Source of the DNA: Bradyrhizobium erythrophlei
GTDB taxonomy: Bacteria; Pseudomonadota; Alphaproteobacteria; Rhizobiales; Xanthobacteraceae
Assembly (NCBI RefSeq): GCF_900142985.1
Contig: NZ_LT670849.1
Coordinates: 6,526,501-6,590,500 of the forward strand
Reading direction: 5' to 3'
DNA length: 64,000 nucleotides
This document shows positions 28,983 to 43,315 of this stretch, in pieces; positions within the stretch are counted from its first letter, which is position 1, and each line of letters begins with the position of its first letter. The notes below the pieces were generated by a model. That model worked only from the letters and a program-made list of their open reading frames with translations. It made no database searches and was not told the DNA's origin. The position numbers and the translations under genes are program-made.

Positions 28983-30175
28983 ACGAACAAAGCCCAGCCT
29001 TACGCAATTTCACGATCAATTTCGGCCCCCAGCATCCGGCCGCACACGGCGTGCTGCGTCTGGTGCTGGAACTGGATGGCGAGATTGTTGCCCGCGTCGA
29101 TCCCCATATCGGGTTGCTTCATCGCGGCACCGAGAAGCTGATCGAGCAGAAGACCTACCTTCAGGCGATTCCGTATTTCGACCGGCTCGACTACGTCGCG
29201 CCGATGAACCAGGAACACGCGTTCTGTCTCGCGGCCGAAAAACTGCTCGGCATCGAGGTGCCGCGCCGTGGCCAGCTGATCCGCGTGCTCTACTGCGAAA
29301 TCGGACGCATCCTGTCGCATCTTCTCAACGTGACCACGCAAGCGATGGACGTCGGCGCGCTCACCCCGCCGCTGTGGGGCTTTGAGGAGCGCGAGAAGCT
29401 GATGGTATTCTACGAGCGCGCCTCGGGCTCGCGCATGCATGCGGCGTATTTCCGCATTGGCGGCGTGCATCAGGACCTGCCGCTGAAGCTGATCGACGAT
29501 ATCGATGTGTGGTGCGATCCGTTCCTGACCGTCGTGGACGATCTCGAGACATTGCTCACCGGCAACCGCATCTTCAAGCAGCGCAACGTCGATATCGGCG
29601 TGGTGACGCTGCAACAGGCCTGGGAGTGGGGCTTTTCGGGCGTCATGGTGCGCGGCTCCGGCGCGGCCTGGGACCTGCGCAAGGCGCAACCTTACGAATG
29701 CTACGCCGAGATGGATTTCGATATTCCGATCGGCAAGAACGGCGACTGCTACGACCGCTACTGCATCCGCATGGAAGAGATGAGGCAGTCGGTCAAGATC
29801 ATGAAGCAGTGCATCGCGAAGCTGCGCGCAGCCGACGGGCAGGGGCCGGTCGCGGTCCAGGACCACAAGATCTTCCCGCCACGCCGTGGCGAGATGAAGC
29901 GCTCGATGGAAGCGCTGATCCATCACTTCAAACTCTACACCGAAGGCTTCCACGTGCCGGCCGGCGAAGTCTATGCGGCGGTCGAAGCGCCCAAGGGCGA
30001 GTTCGGCGTCTACCTCGTCGCCGACGGCTCCAATAAACCTTACAAGTGCAAGATCCGCGCGCCGGGGTTTGCGCATTTGCAGGCGATGGATTTCATCTGC
30101 CGCGGCCATCTGCTTGCCGACGTCTCCGCCATCCTGGGCTCGCTCGACATCGTGTTCGGAGAGGTCGATCGGTGA
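28979..30175 (+). CDS. nuoD: NADH-quinone oxidoreductase subunit D
   Basis: A 398-residue 49-kDa-type subunit that forms the quinone pocket with NuoB. It starts [19 protein letters not shown] with the conserved His pair, and includes [28 protein letters not shown] and the C-terminal FGEVDR. It overlaps nuoC by four bases and the next gene by four bases (GTGA), so all three are translationally coupled. Confidence 0.98.
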   Translation: MNEQSPALRNFTINFGPQHPAAHGVLRLVLELDGEIVARVDPHIGLLHRGTEKLIEQKTYLQAIPYFDRLDYVAPMNQEHAFCLAAEKLLGIEVPRRGQLIRVLYCEIGRILSHLLNVTTQAMDVGALTPPLWGFEEREKLMVFYERASGSRMHAAYFRIGGVHQDLPLKLIDDIDVWCDPFLTVVDDLETLLTGNRIFKQRNVDIGVVTLQQAWEWGFSGVMVRGSGAAWDLRKAQPYECYAEMDFDIPIGKNGDCYDRYCIRMEEMRQSVKIMKQCIAKLRAADGQGPVAVQDHKIFPPRRGEMKRSMEALIHHFKLYTEGFHVPAGEVYAAVEAPKGEFGVYLVADGSNKPYKCKIRAPGFAHLQAMDFICRGHLLADVSAILGSLDIVFGEVDR

Positions 30176-31137
30176 TCGCCCCACCGCCCATCCAGTTTGA
30201 CCGCGCCTCGGGGGCCCTGGAAGGGGCCAACCTGTGGGAGCGGACGGCTGCGTTGGCGCTGGCGACGGGAGCGAAAGTATCGTCGCATTTCTCGCACCGC
30301 GGCTACATCGGCTGCGCGAATCTGCTGCGCAAGGCGCTGCCTTCACGCAACATCGCGATCAAGCTCAACGAGGATGCGACGTTCGAGTTTCCCTATGGCG
30401 ACGGCTACTGGAGCAAACTGCTCGATCGCACGTACCATTACGAAGACGAGCTGGAATTGCTGTTCCGCCATTCGAGCGATGTCGATTACACGCTGCTCGA
30501 TTGCGGCGCCAATTACGGCTACTGGTCGGTGCTGGTGACGAGCAGGCCATTCGGCCCGCACCGGGCGATTGCGATCGAACCGTCGTCGGATAATTTTGCC
30601 AAGCTCGCCAATAACGCATACATCAACGGCAATCGCTTCGAGACGATGAAATGCGCCATTGGCGCTGCCAAGGGCACGGCGCGGCTGTCCGGGACCAAGC
30701 ACGAGGCGTTCAGCATCGCCAGCGGCGCGAATGGCGGCGGAGAGGAAGTGCCTGTCCTGGCGCTCGATGACCTGCTGGACGACGGCAAGATCGCTCCCGG
30801 CGGCAAATACCTCATCAAGCTCGATGTCGAGGGCGTCGAGATCGACGCCATCAAGGGCGGCAAGAAATTGCTCGCGGGCGACAGCGTGATCATGTGCGAA
30901 GAGCACGGCAACGATCCCGATCACACCGTGTCGCGCTACATCCTCGAGCAGACGCCGCTCAAGCTCATCGTCTACGATCCCTGTTCGAATCGTCTTGAAA
31001 CCGTGAGCGAGCTTTCGATCCTCGACCGGATCAAGGTTTCAACCCACGTCGGCTATAACGTCTTCGGCACGTCCAGTGCGTTCTGGCAGGAGCGGATCAA
31101 CGCCCTGAACGCCAGCACCTCGCGCCGAATGCAATGA
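30172..31137 (+). CDS. FkbM family methyltransferase embedded in the nuo operon
   Basis: A 321-residue SAM-dependent methyltransferase. Motif I is [17 protein letters not shown] (residues about 106-122), then [18 protein letters not shown] and [18 protein letters not shown], the characteristic FkbM stretch. The start is GTG at 30172, fixed by GGAGAGG seven bases upstream and overlapping the nuoD stop (GTGA). It is followed by nuoE after 13 bases. It is not a structural subunit of complex I; its tight coupling to nuoD suggests it acts on complex I, on quinone chemistry, or simply rides in the operon. Substrate unknown. Confidence 0.85.
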   Translation: MIAPPPIQFDRASGALEGANLWERTAALALATGAKVSSHFSHRGYIGCANLLRKALPSRNIAIKLNEDATFEFPYGDGYWSKLLDRTYHYEDELELLFRHSSDVDYTLLDCGANYGYWSVLVTSRPFGPHRAIAIEPSSDNFAKLANNAYINGNRFETMKCAIGAAKGTARLSGTKHEAFSIASGANGGGEEVPVLALDDLLDDGKIAPGGKYLIKLDVEGVEIDAIKGGKKLLAGDSVIMCEEHGNDPDHTVSRYILEQTPLKLIVYDPCSNRLETVSELSILDRIKVSTHVGYNVFGTSSAFWQERINALNASTSRRMQ

Positions 31138-31150
31138 GAGACTGAGCACC

Positions 31151-31761
31151 ATGTCCGTTCGTCGCCTTGCGCCCAAGGAAGTTCAGCCCGCGAGTTTCGA
31201 GTTCACGCCGGAAAACCTGGAGTGGGCAAAGAAGCAGATCGCCCAATACCCGGAAGGCCGTCAGGCGTCGGCCGTGATTGCGATCCTGTGGCGCGTTCAG
31301 GAACAGCATGAGGGATGGGTGTCGGAAGTTGCGATCCGCGCGGTCGCCGATCTGCTTCACATGCCCTACATCCGCGTGCTGGAAGTAGCGACCTTCTACA
31401 CGATGTTCCAGCTCCAGCCCGTCGGCAAGAAGGCGCATGTCCAGGTCTGCGGCACCACGCCGTGCCGCTTGCGCGGGGCCGCGGACCTCATTGACGTCTG
31501 CCAGAGCCGGATCCACCACGATCCTTTCCAGCTATCGAAGGACGGCAATTTTTCCTGGGAAGAGGTCGAGTGTTTAGGGGCCTGCGTGAACGCGCCGATG
31601 GTGCTGATCTGGAAGGACACCTACGAGGACCTGACCAAGGAAAGTTTTGGCAAGGTGCTGGACGGTTTTGCTTCTGGCAATCCGCCGAAGCCGGGCCCGC
31701 AGATTGACCGTCAATTTTCCGCGCCCGTCGGCGGACCGACCACGCTGAAGGAAATGACCTG

Positions 31762-31762
<1 letters not shown>
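31151..31762 (+). CDS. nuoE: NADH-quinone oxidoreductase subunit E
   Basis: A 203-residue 24-kDa-type subunit with a thioredoxin-like fold binding the N1a [2Fe-2S] cluster through C100, C105 ([11 protein letters not shown]), C141 and C145 (CLGACVNAP). The C-terminal extension ([19 protein letters not shown]) is longer than in E. coli but usual for alpha-proteobacteria. The stop TGA overlaps the nuoF ATG. Confidence 0.97.
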
Positions 31763-33087
<1,325 letters not shown>

Positions 33088-33092
33088 GATTG

Positions 33093-33581
33093 ATGGCACT
33101 GCCCGCTACATTCTGGCAGAAATTCGGAACGCTGGCGCAGATGGCGCAAGCGACCGTGGCGCTGCTCGGCTTTGTGGCGGTCCTGCTCCAGGTCAATGAA
33201 ATCCGCTCCAACAACCGCGCCGTCGCCGCGCGGCAGGCGTTCCTGGCCTACACCGATCTCGCGTTCAAAAACCCGAAGTTTTCGGCGCCCGATTATGCGA
33301 CCATCAAGGCCGGCGGACGCGATACGCTGGTGCAGTACGAGAGCTTCGTCTCTTACTTCCTCTATGCGTGCGAGGAAACGTTCAACGCCTTTTCCGACCG
33401 GCGCGAGTGGCTTGCCTCCTGCGACTACGATCTGAAGCCGCATTTGCCGTTTCTCTGCGAGAAAAGCCAGGCCGAGCCCGGCTACCTCGCGACCTATGGC
33501 GATGTCGCCCGCGACTGGGTGAAGACATCCTTGAAAACCGCCAGCGTAATGCCACCCGACTGCAAGCTGGGAAAGACCTGA
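33093..33581 (+). CDS. Small membrane-anchored protein inside the nuo operon
   Basis: A 162-residue protein of unknown function lying between nuoF and nuoG, with seven bases to nuoG. It has one N-terminal hydrophobic helix (MAQATVALLGFVAVLLQV) and a soluble part with EIRSNNRAVAARQAFLAY and five scattered cysteines or aromatic clusters (SYFLYACEETFNAFSDRREW). The ATG at 33093 is set by GGAG eight bases upstream. It matches no complex I subunit. The operon position suggests an accessory or assembly role, but that is inference only. Confidence 0.7.
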   Translation: MALPATFWQKFGTLAQMAQATVALLGFVAVLLQVNEIRSNNRAVAARQAFLAYTDLAFKNPKFSAPDYATIKAGGRDTLVQYESFVSYFLYACEETFNAFSDRREWLASCDYDLKPHLPFLCEKSQAEPGYLATYGDVARDWVKTSLKTASVMPPDCKLGKT

Positions 33582-33588
33582 GACAGCA

Positions 33589-35664
<2,076 letters not shown>

Positions 35665-35668
35665 CGTG

Positions 35669-36724
35669 ATGGCCGAATTCTGGACCAGTACCCTTTGGCC
35701 GCTGATCATCATGGTCGCCGAGAGCCTGTTGCTGCTCGTGGTGCTCCTGATCGCAATCGCCTACATCCTGCTGGCCGACCGCAAGATCTGGGCGGCGGTG
35801 CAGATCCGCAGGGGTCCGAACGTGGTCGGGCCTTGGGGGCTGTTCCAGTCCTTCGCCGACCTTCTGAAGTTCGTGCTGAAGGAGCCGATCATTCCGGCCG
35901 GCGCCAACAAGGGCGTGTTCCTGCTTGCGCCGCTGGTGTCCTGCGTGCTCGCACTCACCGCCTGGGCCGTGATCCCGACCAATCTCGGCTGGGTGATCGC
36001 GGACATCAATGTCGGCGTTCTCTTTATCTTCGCGATTTCTTCGCTGTCGATCTACGGCATCATCATGGCCGGCTGGTCGTCGAATTCGAAATATCCGTTC
36101 CTCGCCGCGCTCCGCTCGGCGGCGCAGATGGTGAGCTACGAGGTCTCGATCGGCTTTGTGATCATCACCGTCCTGCTCTGCGCCGGCACGCTCAATCTCT
36201 CGGGGGTGGTCGAGGCGCAGAACACCCGAGGTCTGGCGAGCCTGATCGGCCTGCCGCAGCTCACCATCCTGAACTGGTATGTGTGGCCGCTGTTTCCGAT
36301 GTTCGTCGTGTTCTACGTCTCGGCGCTGGCGGAAACCAACCGTCCGCCCTTCGACCTGGTCGAAGCCGAATCCGAACTGGTCGCCGGCTTCATGGTCGAA
36401 TACGGCTCGACGCCGTACCTCCTGTTCATGCTCGGCGAATATGTCGCGATCACCACGATGTGCGCGCTGGCGACGATCCTGTTTCTGGGCGGTTGGCTGC
36501 CGCCGGTGAACTTGCCGCCGTTCAACTGGGTGCCGGGCGTCATCTGGTTCGCCCTGAAGCTGTTTTTCATGTTCTTCATGTTTGCGATGGCGAAGGCCAT
36601 CGTGCCGCGCTACCGCTACGACCAGTTGATGCGGCTTGGCTGGAAGGTGTTCCTGCCGCTGTCGCTCGCCATGGTCGTCATCGTTGCGGGCGTGCTGCAA
36701 CTCGCAGGGATTGCGCCGAAATGA
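35669..36724 (+). CDS. nuoH: NADH-quinone oxidoreductase subunit H
   Basis: A 351-residue membrane subunit with about eight helices, linking the quinone chamber to the proton channels. Signatures are [21 protein letters not shown], read here as [16 protein letters not shown], and [18 protein letters not shown] with its string of conserved acidic residues. The ATG at 35669 follows GGAG at seven bases; a GTG one codon earlier is in frame but less likely. Confidence 0.97.
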   Translation: MAEFWTSTLWPLIIMVAESLLLLVVLLIAIAYILLADRKIWAAVQIRRGPNVVGPWGLFQSFADLLKFVLKEPIIPAGANKGVFLLAPLVSCVLALTAWAVIPTNLGWVIADINVGVLFIFAISSLSIYGIIMAGWSSNSKYPFLAALRSAAQMVSYEVSIGFVIITVLLCAGTLNLSGVVEAQNTRGLASLIGLPQLTILNWYVWPLFPMFVVFYVSALAETNRPPFDLVEAESELVAGFMVEYGSTPYLLFMLGEYVAITTMCALATILFLGGWLPPVNLPPFNWVPGVIWFALKLFFMFFMFAMAKAIVPRYRYDQLMRLGWKVFLPLSLAMVVIVAGVLQLAGIAPK

Positions 36725-36731
36725 GGTCGCT

Positions 36732-37226
36732 ATGAGTATCAACATCAACGCTACCGCGCGCTCGCTTCTGCTGTCGGAATTCGTATCGGCGTTCTTTCTC
36801 GCCATGCGCTATTTCTTCAAGCCGAAGCCGACCTTGAATTATCCGTTCGAGAAGGGGCCAATATCGCCCCGCTTCCGCGGCGAGCATGCGCTGCGCCGTT
36901 ATCCGAATGGCGAGGAACGCTGCATCGCCTGCAAGCTCTGCGAGGCGATCTGCCCGGCGCAGGCGATCACGATCGAAGCCGGTCCGCGGCGCAACGACGG
37001 CACCCGCCGCACCGTGCGCTACGACATCGACATGGTGAAATGCATCTATTGCGGGCTGTGCCAGGAAGCCTGTCCGGTCGACGCGATCGTCGAGGGACCG
37101 AATTTCGAATTCGCGGCCGAAACACGCGAAGAACTCTACTACGACAAGGCGAAGCTGCTCGCCAACGGCGACCGTTGGGAGCGCGAGATCGCCAAGTCGA
37201 TCGAACTCGACGCGCCGTACCGGTGA
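36732..37226 (+). CDS. nuoI: NADH-quinone oxidoreductase subunit I
   Basis: A 164-residue subunit with two [4Fe-4S] clusters (N6a, N6b), bound by [12 protein letters not shown] and [12 protein letters not shown]. The N-terminal amphipathic stretch ([19 protein letters not shown]) lies on the membrane, followed by [20 protein letters not shown]. The ATG at 36732 lies seven bases after the nuoH stop; the longer upstream frame overlaps nuoH and is rejected. Confidence 0.97.
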   Translation: MSININATARSLLLSEFVSAFFLAMRYFFKPKPTLNYPFEKGPISPRFRGEHALRRYPNGEERCIACKLCEAICPAQAITIEAGPRRNDGTRRTVRYDIDMVKCIYCGLCQEACPVDAIVEGPNFEFAAETREELYYDKAKLLANGDRWEREIAKSIELDAPYR

Positions 37227-37236
37227 GGTTAAGGGA

Positions 37237-37875
37237 ATGATCCTTCCGGCTCTGTTCTTTTATCTGTTTGCGGGCGTCTGCGTGGCATCCGCCGTCATGG
37301 TGATTGTCTCGCGCAATCCCGTGCATTCCGTGCTGTATCTGATCCTCGCTTTCGTCAACGCCTCAGGCCTATTCGTGCTGATGGGGGCGGAATTCCTGGC
37401 GATGATCCTGGTCGTGGTCTATGTCGGCGCGGTCGCGGTGTTGTTCCTGTTCGTGATCATGATGCTCGACGTCGACTTTACCGAGTTGCGCGAGGGCTTC
37501 ATCCAGTATCTGCCGGTCGGGCTTGTGATAGGCGGCATCTTCCTTGTCGAGTTGCTGCTGGTCGCCGGCGGCTGGGTGATCAACCCGAACGTCGCCAAGT
37601 CGATCACCTCGGCGATCCCCGCCAATGTCAGCAACACCGAGGCGCTCGGCCTCGTGCTCTACACGAAGTACATCCACTACTTCCAGATCGCGGGCATGGT
37701 GCTCCTGGTCGCGATGATCGGTGCGATCGTGCTGACGCTGCGCCACAAGGCGAGCGTCAAGCGGCAGGACATCAATGTGCAGAACGCGCGGACGCCGGAA
37801 ATGGCGATGGCCGTGCGCAAGGTGGCCTCGGGGCAGGGCCTTCAGGACGCGGATTCGGCGGAGTGGGTACGATGA
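37237..37875 (+). CDS. nuoJ: NADH-quinone oxidoreductase subunit J
   Basis: A 212-residue membrane subunit with five helices (ND6 type). The third helix carries [20 protein letters not shown] with the conserved Glu and Tyr. The C-terminal tail after helix 5 ([20 protein letters not shown]) is cytoplasmic. The end overlaps nuoK by four bases (ATGA). Confidence 0.97.
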   Translation: MILPALFFYLFAGVCVASAVMVIVSRNPVHSVLYLILAFVNASGLFVLMGAEFLAMILVVVYVGAVAVLFLFVIMMLDVDFTELREGFIQYLPVGLVIGGIFLVELLLVAGGWVINPNVAKSITSAIPANVSNTEALGLVLYTKYIHYFQIAGMVLLVAMIGAIVLTLRHKASVKRQDINVQNARTPEMAMAVRKVASGQGLQDADSAEWVR

Positions 37876-38180
37876 CGATCGGACTCGGACATTATCTTGC
37901 GGTCGGCGCCATCCTGTTCACGCTCGGGATTCTCGGCATCTTCCTCAACCGCAAGAACATCATCGTCATCCTGATGTCGATCGAACTGATCCTGCTCGCC
38001 GTCAACATCAACCTGGTGGCGTTCTCGACCTTCATCGGCGACATCGTCGGTCAGGTGTACGCGCTACTGGTGCTGACGGTGGCGGCCGCGGAAGCCGCGA
38101 TCGGTCTTGCCGTGCTCGTGGTCTACTTCCGCAACCGCGGCTCGATCGCGGTTGAAGACGTCAATCTGATGAAGGGCTAA
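37872..38180 (+). CDS. nuoK: NADH-quinone oxidoreductase subunit K
   Basis: A 102-residue membrane subunit with three helices (ND4L type). Conserved glutamates lie in [18 protein letters not shown] and [19 protein letters not shown]. The ATG at 37872 overlaps the nuoJ stop; a GTG three codons upstream is in frame but unnecessary. Confidence 0.97.
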   Translation: MTIGLGHYLAVGAILFTLGILGIFLNRKNIIVILMSIELILLAVNINLVAFSTFIGDIVGQVYALLVLTVAAAEAAIGLAVLVVYFRNRGSIAVEDVNLMKG

Positions 38181-38186
38181 CGTGCG

Positions 38187-40253
38187 ATGATCCAGGCAAT
38201 CGTCTTTCTGCCGTTGATCGGCGCCCTCATCGCGGGCGCGATCGCCATCACCGGCGCGCATGCGCGTAACCCCGGCGGCGACGAGGTCGAGCATCACGAT
38301 GACGGCCACGGCGCCGATGCCCACGCCCACGCTTCGGAAGCCCATGACGATCACGCTCACGACGATCACCACGTGTCCGAACCGCCGGCGGCGGGATCCC
38401 GTGCCGCCGAGGTCATCACCACGGGTCTGTTGCTGGTGGCGGCCGCGCTGTCATGGTGGACGCTGTTTGAAGTCGGCTTCGGCCATCATGACGTTCGGAT
38501 CGAGCTGTTCCCCTGGATCAATTCGGGTGATCTTCAGGTCTCCTGGTCGCTGCGTGTCGATACGCTGACCGCCGTCATGCTGGTTGTCGTCAACACGGTG
38601 TCGTCGCTCGTCCACCTTTATTCCATCGGCTACATGGACGAGGACCCGTACCGGCCGCGTTTCTTCGGCTATCTCTCGCTGTTCACCTTCGCGATGCTGA
38701 TGCTGGTGACGTCGGACAACCTCGTGCAACTGTTCTTCGGTTGGGAAGGCGTGGGTCTGGCGAGCTACCTGCTGATCGGGTTCTGGTACCAGAAGCCGTC
38801 AGCGAATGCGGCCGCGATCAAGGCCTTCGTGGTCAACCGTGTCGGCGACTTCGGCTTTGCACTCGGCATCTTCGCCATCTTCATGCTGATCGGCTCGACC
38901 GACTTCGAAACCATCTTCCATGCGGCGCCCGGGCTCACCGGCAAGACCATCAACTTCTTCGGCTGGCATCCGGATGCACTGACCCTGACCTGCCTGCTGC
39001 TGTTCATGGGCGCGATGGGCAAGTCCGCGCAGTTCCTGCTGCACACCTGGTTGCCGGACGCCATGGAAGGTCCGACGCCGGTCTCGGCGCTGATCCACGC
39101 CGCGACCATGGTCACCGCCGGCGTCTTCATGGTGGCGCGGCTGTCGCCGCTGTTTGAACTGGCACCGACGGCGCAAGCCTTTGTGATGCTGGTCGGCGCG
39201 ACCACGGCGTTCTTCGCCGCGACCGTCGGCCTCGTCCAGAACGACATCAAGCGCATCGTCGCTTATTCGACCTGTTCGCAGCTCGGCTACATGTTCGTGG
39301 CGATGGGAGCGGGGGCCTATTCAGTGGGCATGTTCCACCTCTTCACCCATGCCTTTTTCAAGGCGTTGTTGTTCTTGGGCTCCGGCTCGGTGATCTACGC
39401 GATGCATCACGAGCAGGACATCCGAAACATGGGCGGGCTGCGACACAAGATTCCCTATACGTTTGCGGTCATGTGTGTCGGCACGCTGGCGCTCACGGGT
39501 TTCCCGTTCTTCGCCGGCTACTATTCCAAGGACGCGATCATCGAATCCGCCTATGCCTCGCACAATCCGTTTGCGGTTTATGCCTATCTCGCGACGGTGG
39601 TCGCGGCGGGTCTGACCTCGTTCTATTCCTGGCGCCTCATCTTCAAGACATTCTGCGGCGAGCCGCATGATCGCGAGCATTATGAGGCGGCCCACGAAGC
39701 GCCGCTGACGATTCTGATTCCGATCGGCCTGCTCGCGATCGGGTCGATCGCGGCGGGCGTACCTTTCATTGAGTTGTTCACCGGGCCGCATGGCGTCGAG
39801 GAGTTCTTCCGCGAGTCGCTGAAGATGAATCCGCATATCCTCGAAGACATGGAACACATGCCGTGGCAGTTGAAGCCGCTGCCGACGGTGATGATGGCTG
39901 GTGGCCTCCTGGTTTCCTACATCTTTTACATCCGCCGGAAATACCTGCCGGTCAACCTGGCGAACCAGCAGCCGCTGCTCTACCAGTTCTTGCTCAACAA
40001 GTGGTATTTCGACGAGCTGTACGATTTCATCTTCGTCCGTCCCGCGAAACGGATCGGCTACTTCCTGTGGAAGGTCGGCGACGGCAAGATCATCGATGGC
40101 TTGGGTCCCGACGGTGTGTCGGCGCGCGTGCTCGATGTGACGCGGAACGCCGTCAAGCTTCAGACCGGCTATCTCTACCATTACGCCTTCGCCATGCTGA
40201 TCGGGGTCGCCGGCTTCATCACCTGGTTCATGTTCGGCGTGGGAGCTAACTGA
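38187..40253 (+). CDS. nuoL: NADH-quinone oxidoreductase subunit L with a His-rich loop
   Basis: A 688-residue antiporter-like proton-pumping subunit, the most distal in complex I. The Mrp-type core has [57 protein letters not shown] and [18 protein letters not shown], and the long lateral helix follows. Between helices 1 and 2 (residues 36-62) is an inserted stretch with ten histidines and many aspartates, unlike E. coli NuoL. It could bind metal ions, though it may be only a tolerated linker. The last base overlaps nuoM. Confidence 0.97.
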   Translation: MIQAIVFLPLIGALIAGAIAITGAHARNPGGDEVEHHDDGHGADAHAHASEAHDDHAHDDHHVSEPPAAGSRAAEVITTGLLLVAAALSWWTLFEVGFGHHDVRIELFPWINSGDLQVSWSLRVDTLTAVMLVVVNTVSSLVHLYSIGYMDEDPYRPRFFGYLSLFTFAMLMLVTSDNLVQLFFGWEGVGLASYLLIGFWYQKPSANAAAIKAFVVNRVGDFGFALGIFAIFMLIGSTDFETIFHAAPGLTGKTINFFGWHPDALTLTCLLLFMGAMGKSAQFLLHTWLPDAMEGPTPVSALIHAATMVTAGVFMVARLSPLFELAPTAQAFVMLVGATTAFFAATVGLVQNDIKRIVAYSTCSQLGYMFVAMGAGAYSVGMFHLFTHAFFKALLFLGSGSVIYAMHHEQDIRNMGGLRHKIPYTFAVMCVGTLALTGFPFFAGYYSKDAIIESAYASHNPFAVYAYLATVVAAGLTSFYSWRLIFKTFCGEPHDREHYEAAHEAPLTILIPIGLLAIGSIAAGVPFIELFTGPHGVEEFFRESLKMNPHILEDMEHMPWQLKPLPTVMMAGGLLVSYIFYIRRKYLPVNLANQQPLLYQFLLNKWYFDELYDFIFVRPAKRIGYFLWKVGDGKIIDGLGPDGVSARVLDVTRNAVKLQTGYLYHYAFAMLIGVAGFITWFMFGVGAN

Positions 40254-41761
40254 TGACGACCTGGCCCATTCTTTCGGTCGTTACCTTCCTGCCCATCATC
40301 GGCGCGCTGATGATCTATCTGGTCAGGGGCGATGACGAAGCGGCGCAGCACAACGCGCGCTGGATCGCGCTGTGGACCACGCTCGTGACCTTTGCAGTGT
40401 CGCTGATCCTGGTCGCCCGCTTCGATTCTTCAGTCGCCGACTTCCAGTTCGTCGAGAAAGCGCCCTGGCTTGCCAGTGCCATCACCTACCACATGGGCGT
40501 GGACGGCATCTCGCTGCCTTTCGTGATCCTGACCACGGCCTTGATGCCGTTCTGCATCGTCGCAAGCTGGAAATCGGTCAAGCTGCGGGTGCGCGAATAC
40601 ATGATGGCGTTTCTGGTTCTGGAAACGCTGATGGTCGGCACCTTCTCGGCGCTTGACCTCGTGCTGTTCTACCTGTTCTTCGAAGGCGGCCTGATCCCGA
40701 TGTTCCTGATCATCGGCGTATGGGGCGGACCGCGCCGGGTCTACGCGTCGTTCAAGTTCTTCCTTTACACGCTGCTCGGCTCCGTCTTGATGCTGCTTGC
40801 GATCATGGCGCTGTACTGGAACGCCGGCACCACCGACATCCCGACGCTGATGCACACCGCCGTGCCGCGCTCGTTGCAGATGTGGGCGTGGTTTGCCTTC
40901 TTCGCCTCCTTTGCCGTGAAGATGCCGATGTGGCCGGTTCATACCTGGCTGCCCGACGCTCACGTCGAAGCGCCGACGGCGGGCTCGGTGATCCTCGCCG
41001 CCATTCTTCTGAAGATGGGCGGCTACGGCTTCCTGCGTTTCTCGCTGCCGATGTTCCCGCTGGCGTCGCACGAGTTCGCACCACTGATCTTCACGCTGTC
41101 CGTGGTTGCGATCATCTACACCTCGCTGGTTGCGATGATGCAGGAAGACATCAAGAAGCTGATCGCCTATTCGTCGGTCGCCCATATGGGCTTCGTCACC
41201 ATGGGAATCTTCGCCGGCACCATGCAAGGCGTGGCGGGCGGCGTATTCCAGATGATTTCGCACGGTATCGTGTCCGGAGCGTTGTTCCTCTGCGTCGGCA
41301 TCGTCTACGACCGCATGCACACCCGCGAAATCGCCGCCTATGGCGGCCTTGTGAACCGCATGCCGATCTACGCGCTGGTGTTCATGGTCTTCACCATGGC
41401 CAATGTCGGTCTGCCCGGCACTTCCGGCTTCGTCGGCGAATTCATGACGCTGCTTGGCACTTTCAAGACCTCGCTGCCGACCGCCGTGTTTGCAACGACC
41501 GGCGTGATTCTGTCGGCAGCCTATGCGCTCTGGCTCTATCGGAAAGTCGTGTTCGGCGCGCTGGTCAAGCCGTCGCTCGCCTCGATCAAGGATCTGACAT
41601 TCCGCGAGTGCCTGACGCTGGTGCCGCTCGTCATCCTGACCATCCTGTTCGGCTTCTATCCGAAGCCCGTGCTCGACATGTCGGCGGCGTCGGTGCAGCA
41701 GCTGGTCAACAACTACAATACCGCAGTGACGGCCGTGAAGGCTGCATCCCTTCTGCATTGA
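40253..41761 (+). CDS. nuoM: NADH-quinone oxidoreductase subunit M
   Basis: A 502-residue antiporter-like proton-pumping subunit (ND4 type). Signatures: [20 protein letters not shown] with the essential Glu, [21 protein letters not shown] and [21 protein letters not shown]. It starts in the TGATG overlap with nuoL and is followed by nuoN after 17 bases. Confidence 0.98.
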   Translation: MTTWPILSVVTFLPIIGALMIYLVRGDDEAAQHNARWIALWTTLVTFAVSLILVARFDSSVADFQFVEKAPWLASAITYHMGVDGISLPFVILTTALMPFCIVASWKSVKLRVREYMMAFLVLETLMVGTFSALDLVLFYLFFEGGLIPMFLIIGVWGGPRRVYASFKFFLYTLLGSVLMLLAIMALYWNAGTTDIPTLMHTAVPRSLQMWAWFAFFASFAVKMPMWPVHTWLPDAHVEAPTAGSVILAAILLKMGGYGFLRFSLPMFPLASHEFAPLIFTLSVVAIIYTSLVAMMQEDIKKLIAYSSVAHMGFVTMGIFAGTMQGVAGGVFQMISHGIVSGALFLCVGIVYDRMHTREIAAYGGLVNRMPIYALVFMVFTMANVGLPGTSGFVGEFMTLLGTFKTSLPTAVFATTGVILSAAYALWLYRKVVFGALVKPSLASIKDLTFRECLTLVPLVILTILFGFYPKPVLDMSAASVQQLVNNYNTAVTAVKAASLLH

Positions 41762-41778
41762 GACTGGACAACGTTGCC

Positions 41779-43215
41779 ATGAGCTTTGAGAGCGCAGGTT
41801 ATCAATTGCAGCCCGTACTGCCGGAGCTCGTCCTGGCGGTCGGCGCCATGGTGCTGCTGATGGTCGGGGCCTATCGGGGCGTCCGCACCACGGGCCTGGT
41901 CACGGTCCTTTCGCTCGTCCTGCTCGTGGTCGTTGGCGCGCTCGAGCTGACGTTGCCCGCCGGCAAGCAGGTCACCTTCAACGGCAGCTTCATCGTTGAC
42001 GACTTCGCCCGTTTCATGAAGATTCTGGCGCTGATCGGTTCCGGCGCCACGCTCGTTCTCTCGACGGAATTTCTGGCTGAGCCGTCGCGGCGCATCTTCG
42101 AATATTCCATTCTGGTGCTGCTTTCGACACTCGGCATGATGATCCTGATCTCGGCCGGCGACCTGATCATGCTCTATCTCGGCCTCGAACTGATGAGCCT
42201 TGCGCTCTATGTCGTGGCCGCCTCCAACCGCGACGACGGCAAATCGACCGAAGCGGGCCTGAAGTATTTCGTGCTGGGCGCGCTGTCGTCGGGCATGCTG
42301 CTCTATGGCGCTTCGCTGATCTATGGCTTTACCGGTACGGTCAGCTTTGTCGGCATTGCGGCGGCGACCAAGACCAGCAGCATCGGCATCGTGTTCGGCA
42401 TTGTGTTCCTGCTCGCCGGCCTTTGCTTCAAGATTTCGGCGGTGCCGTTCCACATGTGGACGCCCGACGTTTATGAGGGCGCACCGACCCCGGTCACCGC
42501 TTTCTTCGCCTCTGCGCCGAAAGTCGCTGCGCTCGCCGTTTTCACCCGCGTGGCGTTGACGGCGTTTCCCGGCATCACGCTGCAATGGCAACAGATCGTG
42601 GTGTTCGTCTCGATCGCCTCGATGGCGCTGGGGTCGTTCGCGGCGATCGGCCAGAAGAACATCAAGCGCCTGATGGCCTATTCCTCGATCGGCCATATGG
42701 GCTTTGCGCTCGTTGGTCTTGCCGCCGGCACGGCCGAGGGCGCGCAGGGCGTGCTGGTCTATATCGCGATCTACGTTGCGATGACGCTGGGCAGCTTCTC
42801 GGTCATCCTCGCGATGAAGCGCAACGGCCAGCACGTCGAGAACATCAGCGATTTTTCCGGCCTGTCGCGCACCAATCCGCTGCTGGCGTTTTTCTTCGCG
42901 ATGCTGCTGTTTTCGCTCGCCGGCGTGCCGCCGCTCGCGGGCTTCTTCGCCAAGTGGTACGTCTTCAGCGCCGCGATCAAGGCAAACCTGTTTGCGTTGG
43001 CCGTTATCGGGGTGGTGACGAGCGTGGTGGGCGCATTTTACTACCTCTCGATCGTCAAGGTGATGTATTTCGACGAACCGCTGAAGGAGCTCGACCCGAT
43101 GCGGGTGGAATTGCGTGCGGTGCTGGCGATCGCCGGGCTCTTCACTATCTTTTTCTTCGCTTATCCCGGACCGCTGGTGAGCGTGGCGTCAGCAGCGGCG
43201 AAATCGCTCTTTTAG
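41779..43215 (+). CDS. nuoN: NADH-quinone oxidoreductase subunit N
   Basis: A 478-residue antiporter-like proton-pumping subunit (ND2 type) and last gene of the operon. Signatures: [40 protein letters not shown] and [20 protein letters not shown]. The ATG at 41779 gives [17 protein letters not shown]; a much longer open frame upstream crosses nuoM out of frame and is rejected. An interspersed palindrome follows immediately. Confidence 0.98.
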   Translation: MSFESAGYQLQPVLPELVLAVGAMVLLMVGAYRGVRTTGLVTVLSLVLLVVVGALELTLPAGKQVTFNGSFIVDDFARFMKILALIGSGATLVLSTEFLAEPSRRIFEYSILVLLSTLGMMILISAGDLIMLYLGLELMSLALYVVAASNRDDGKSTEAGLKYFVLGALSSGMLLYGASLIYGFTGTVSFVGIAAATKTSSIGIVFGIVFLLAGLCFKISAVPFHMWTPDVYEGAPTPVTAFFASAPKVAALAVFTRVALTAFPGITLQWQQIVVFVSIASMALGSFAAIGQKNIKRLMAYSSIGHMGFALVGLAAGTAEGAQGVLVYIAIYVAMTLGSFSVILAMKRNGQHVENISDFSGLSRTNPLLAFFFAMLLFSLAGVPPLAGFFAKWYVFSAAIKANLFALAVIGVVTSVVGAFYYLSIVKVMYFDEPLKELDPMRVELRAVLAIAGLFTIFFFAYPGPLVSVASAAAKSLF

Positions 43216-43262
43216 GGCATGATCCCAAAAAGTGGATTCCGGTTTTTGGACAAGATCATGCC
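43216..43262. repeat. Interspersed palindromic repeat after nuoN
   Basis: GGCATGATC...GATCATGCC with an inner CCAAAAAGT/GGTTTTTGG imperfect pair, 47 bases, starting right after the nuoN stop. This pattern is a frequent intergenic repeat in Bradyrhizobium-type genomes and may act as an mRNA 3' end stabiliser or weak terminator. Confidence 0.75.
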
Positions 43263-43315
43263 CCCAAAAAACATCGACACCCAGCCGGCTTTGGCTAAGC
43301 CGGATCAGCCCTGAG

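Noticed and set aside
43232..43315. Longer N-terminus for birA starting at 43232
   Set aside because: The extra codons lie in the palindromic repeat and are not protein-like; the ATG at 43316 directly precedes the conserved core.
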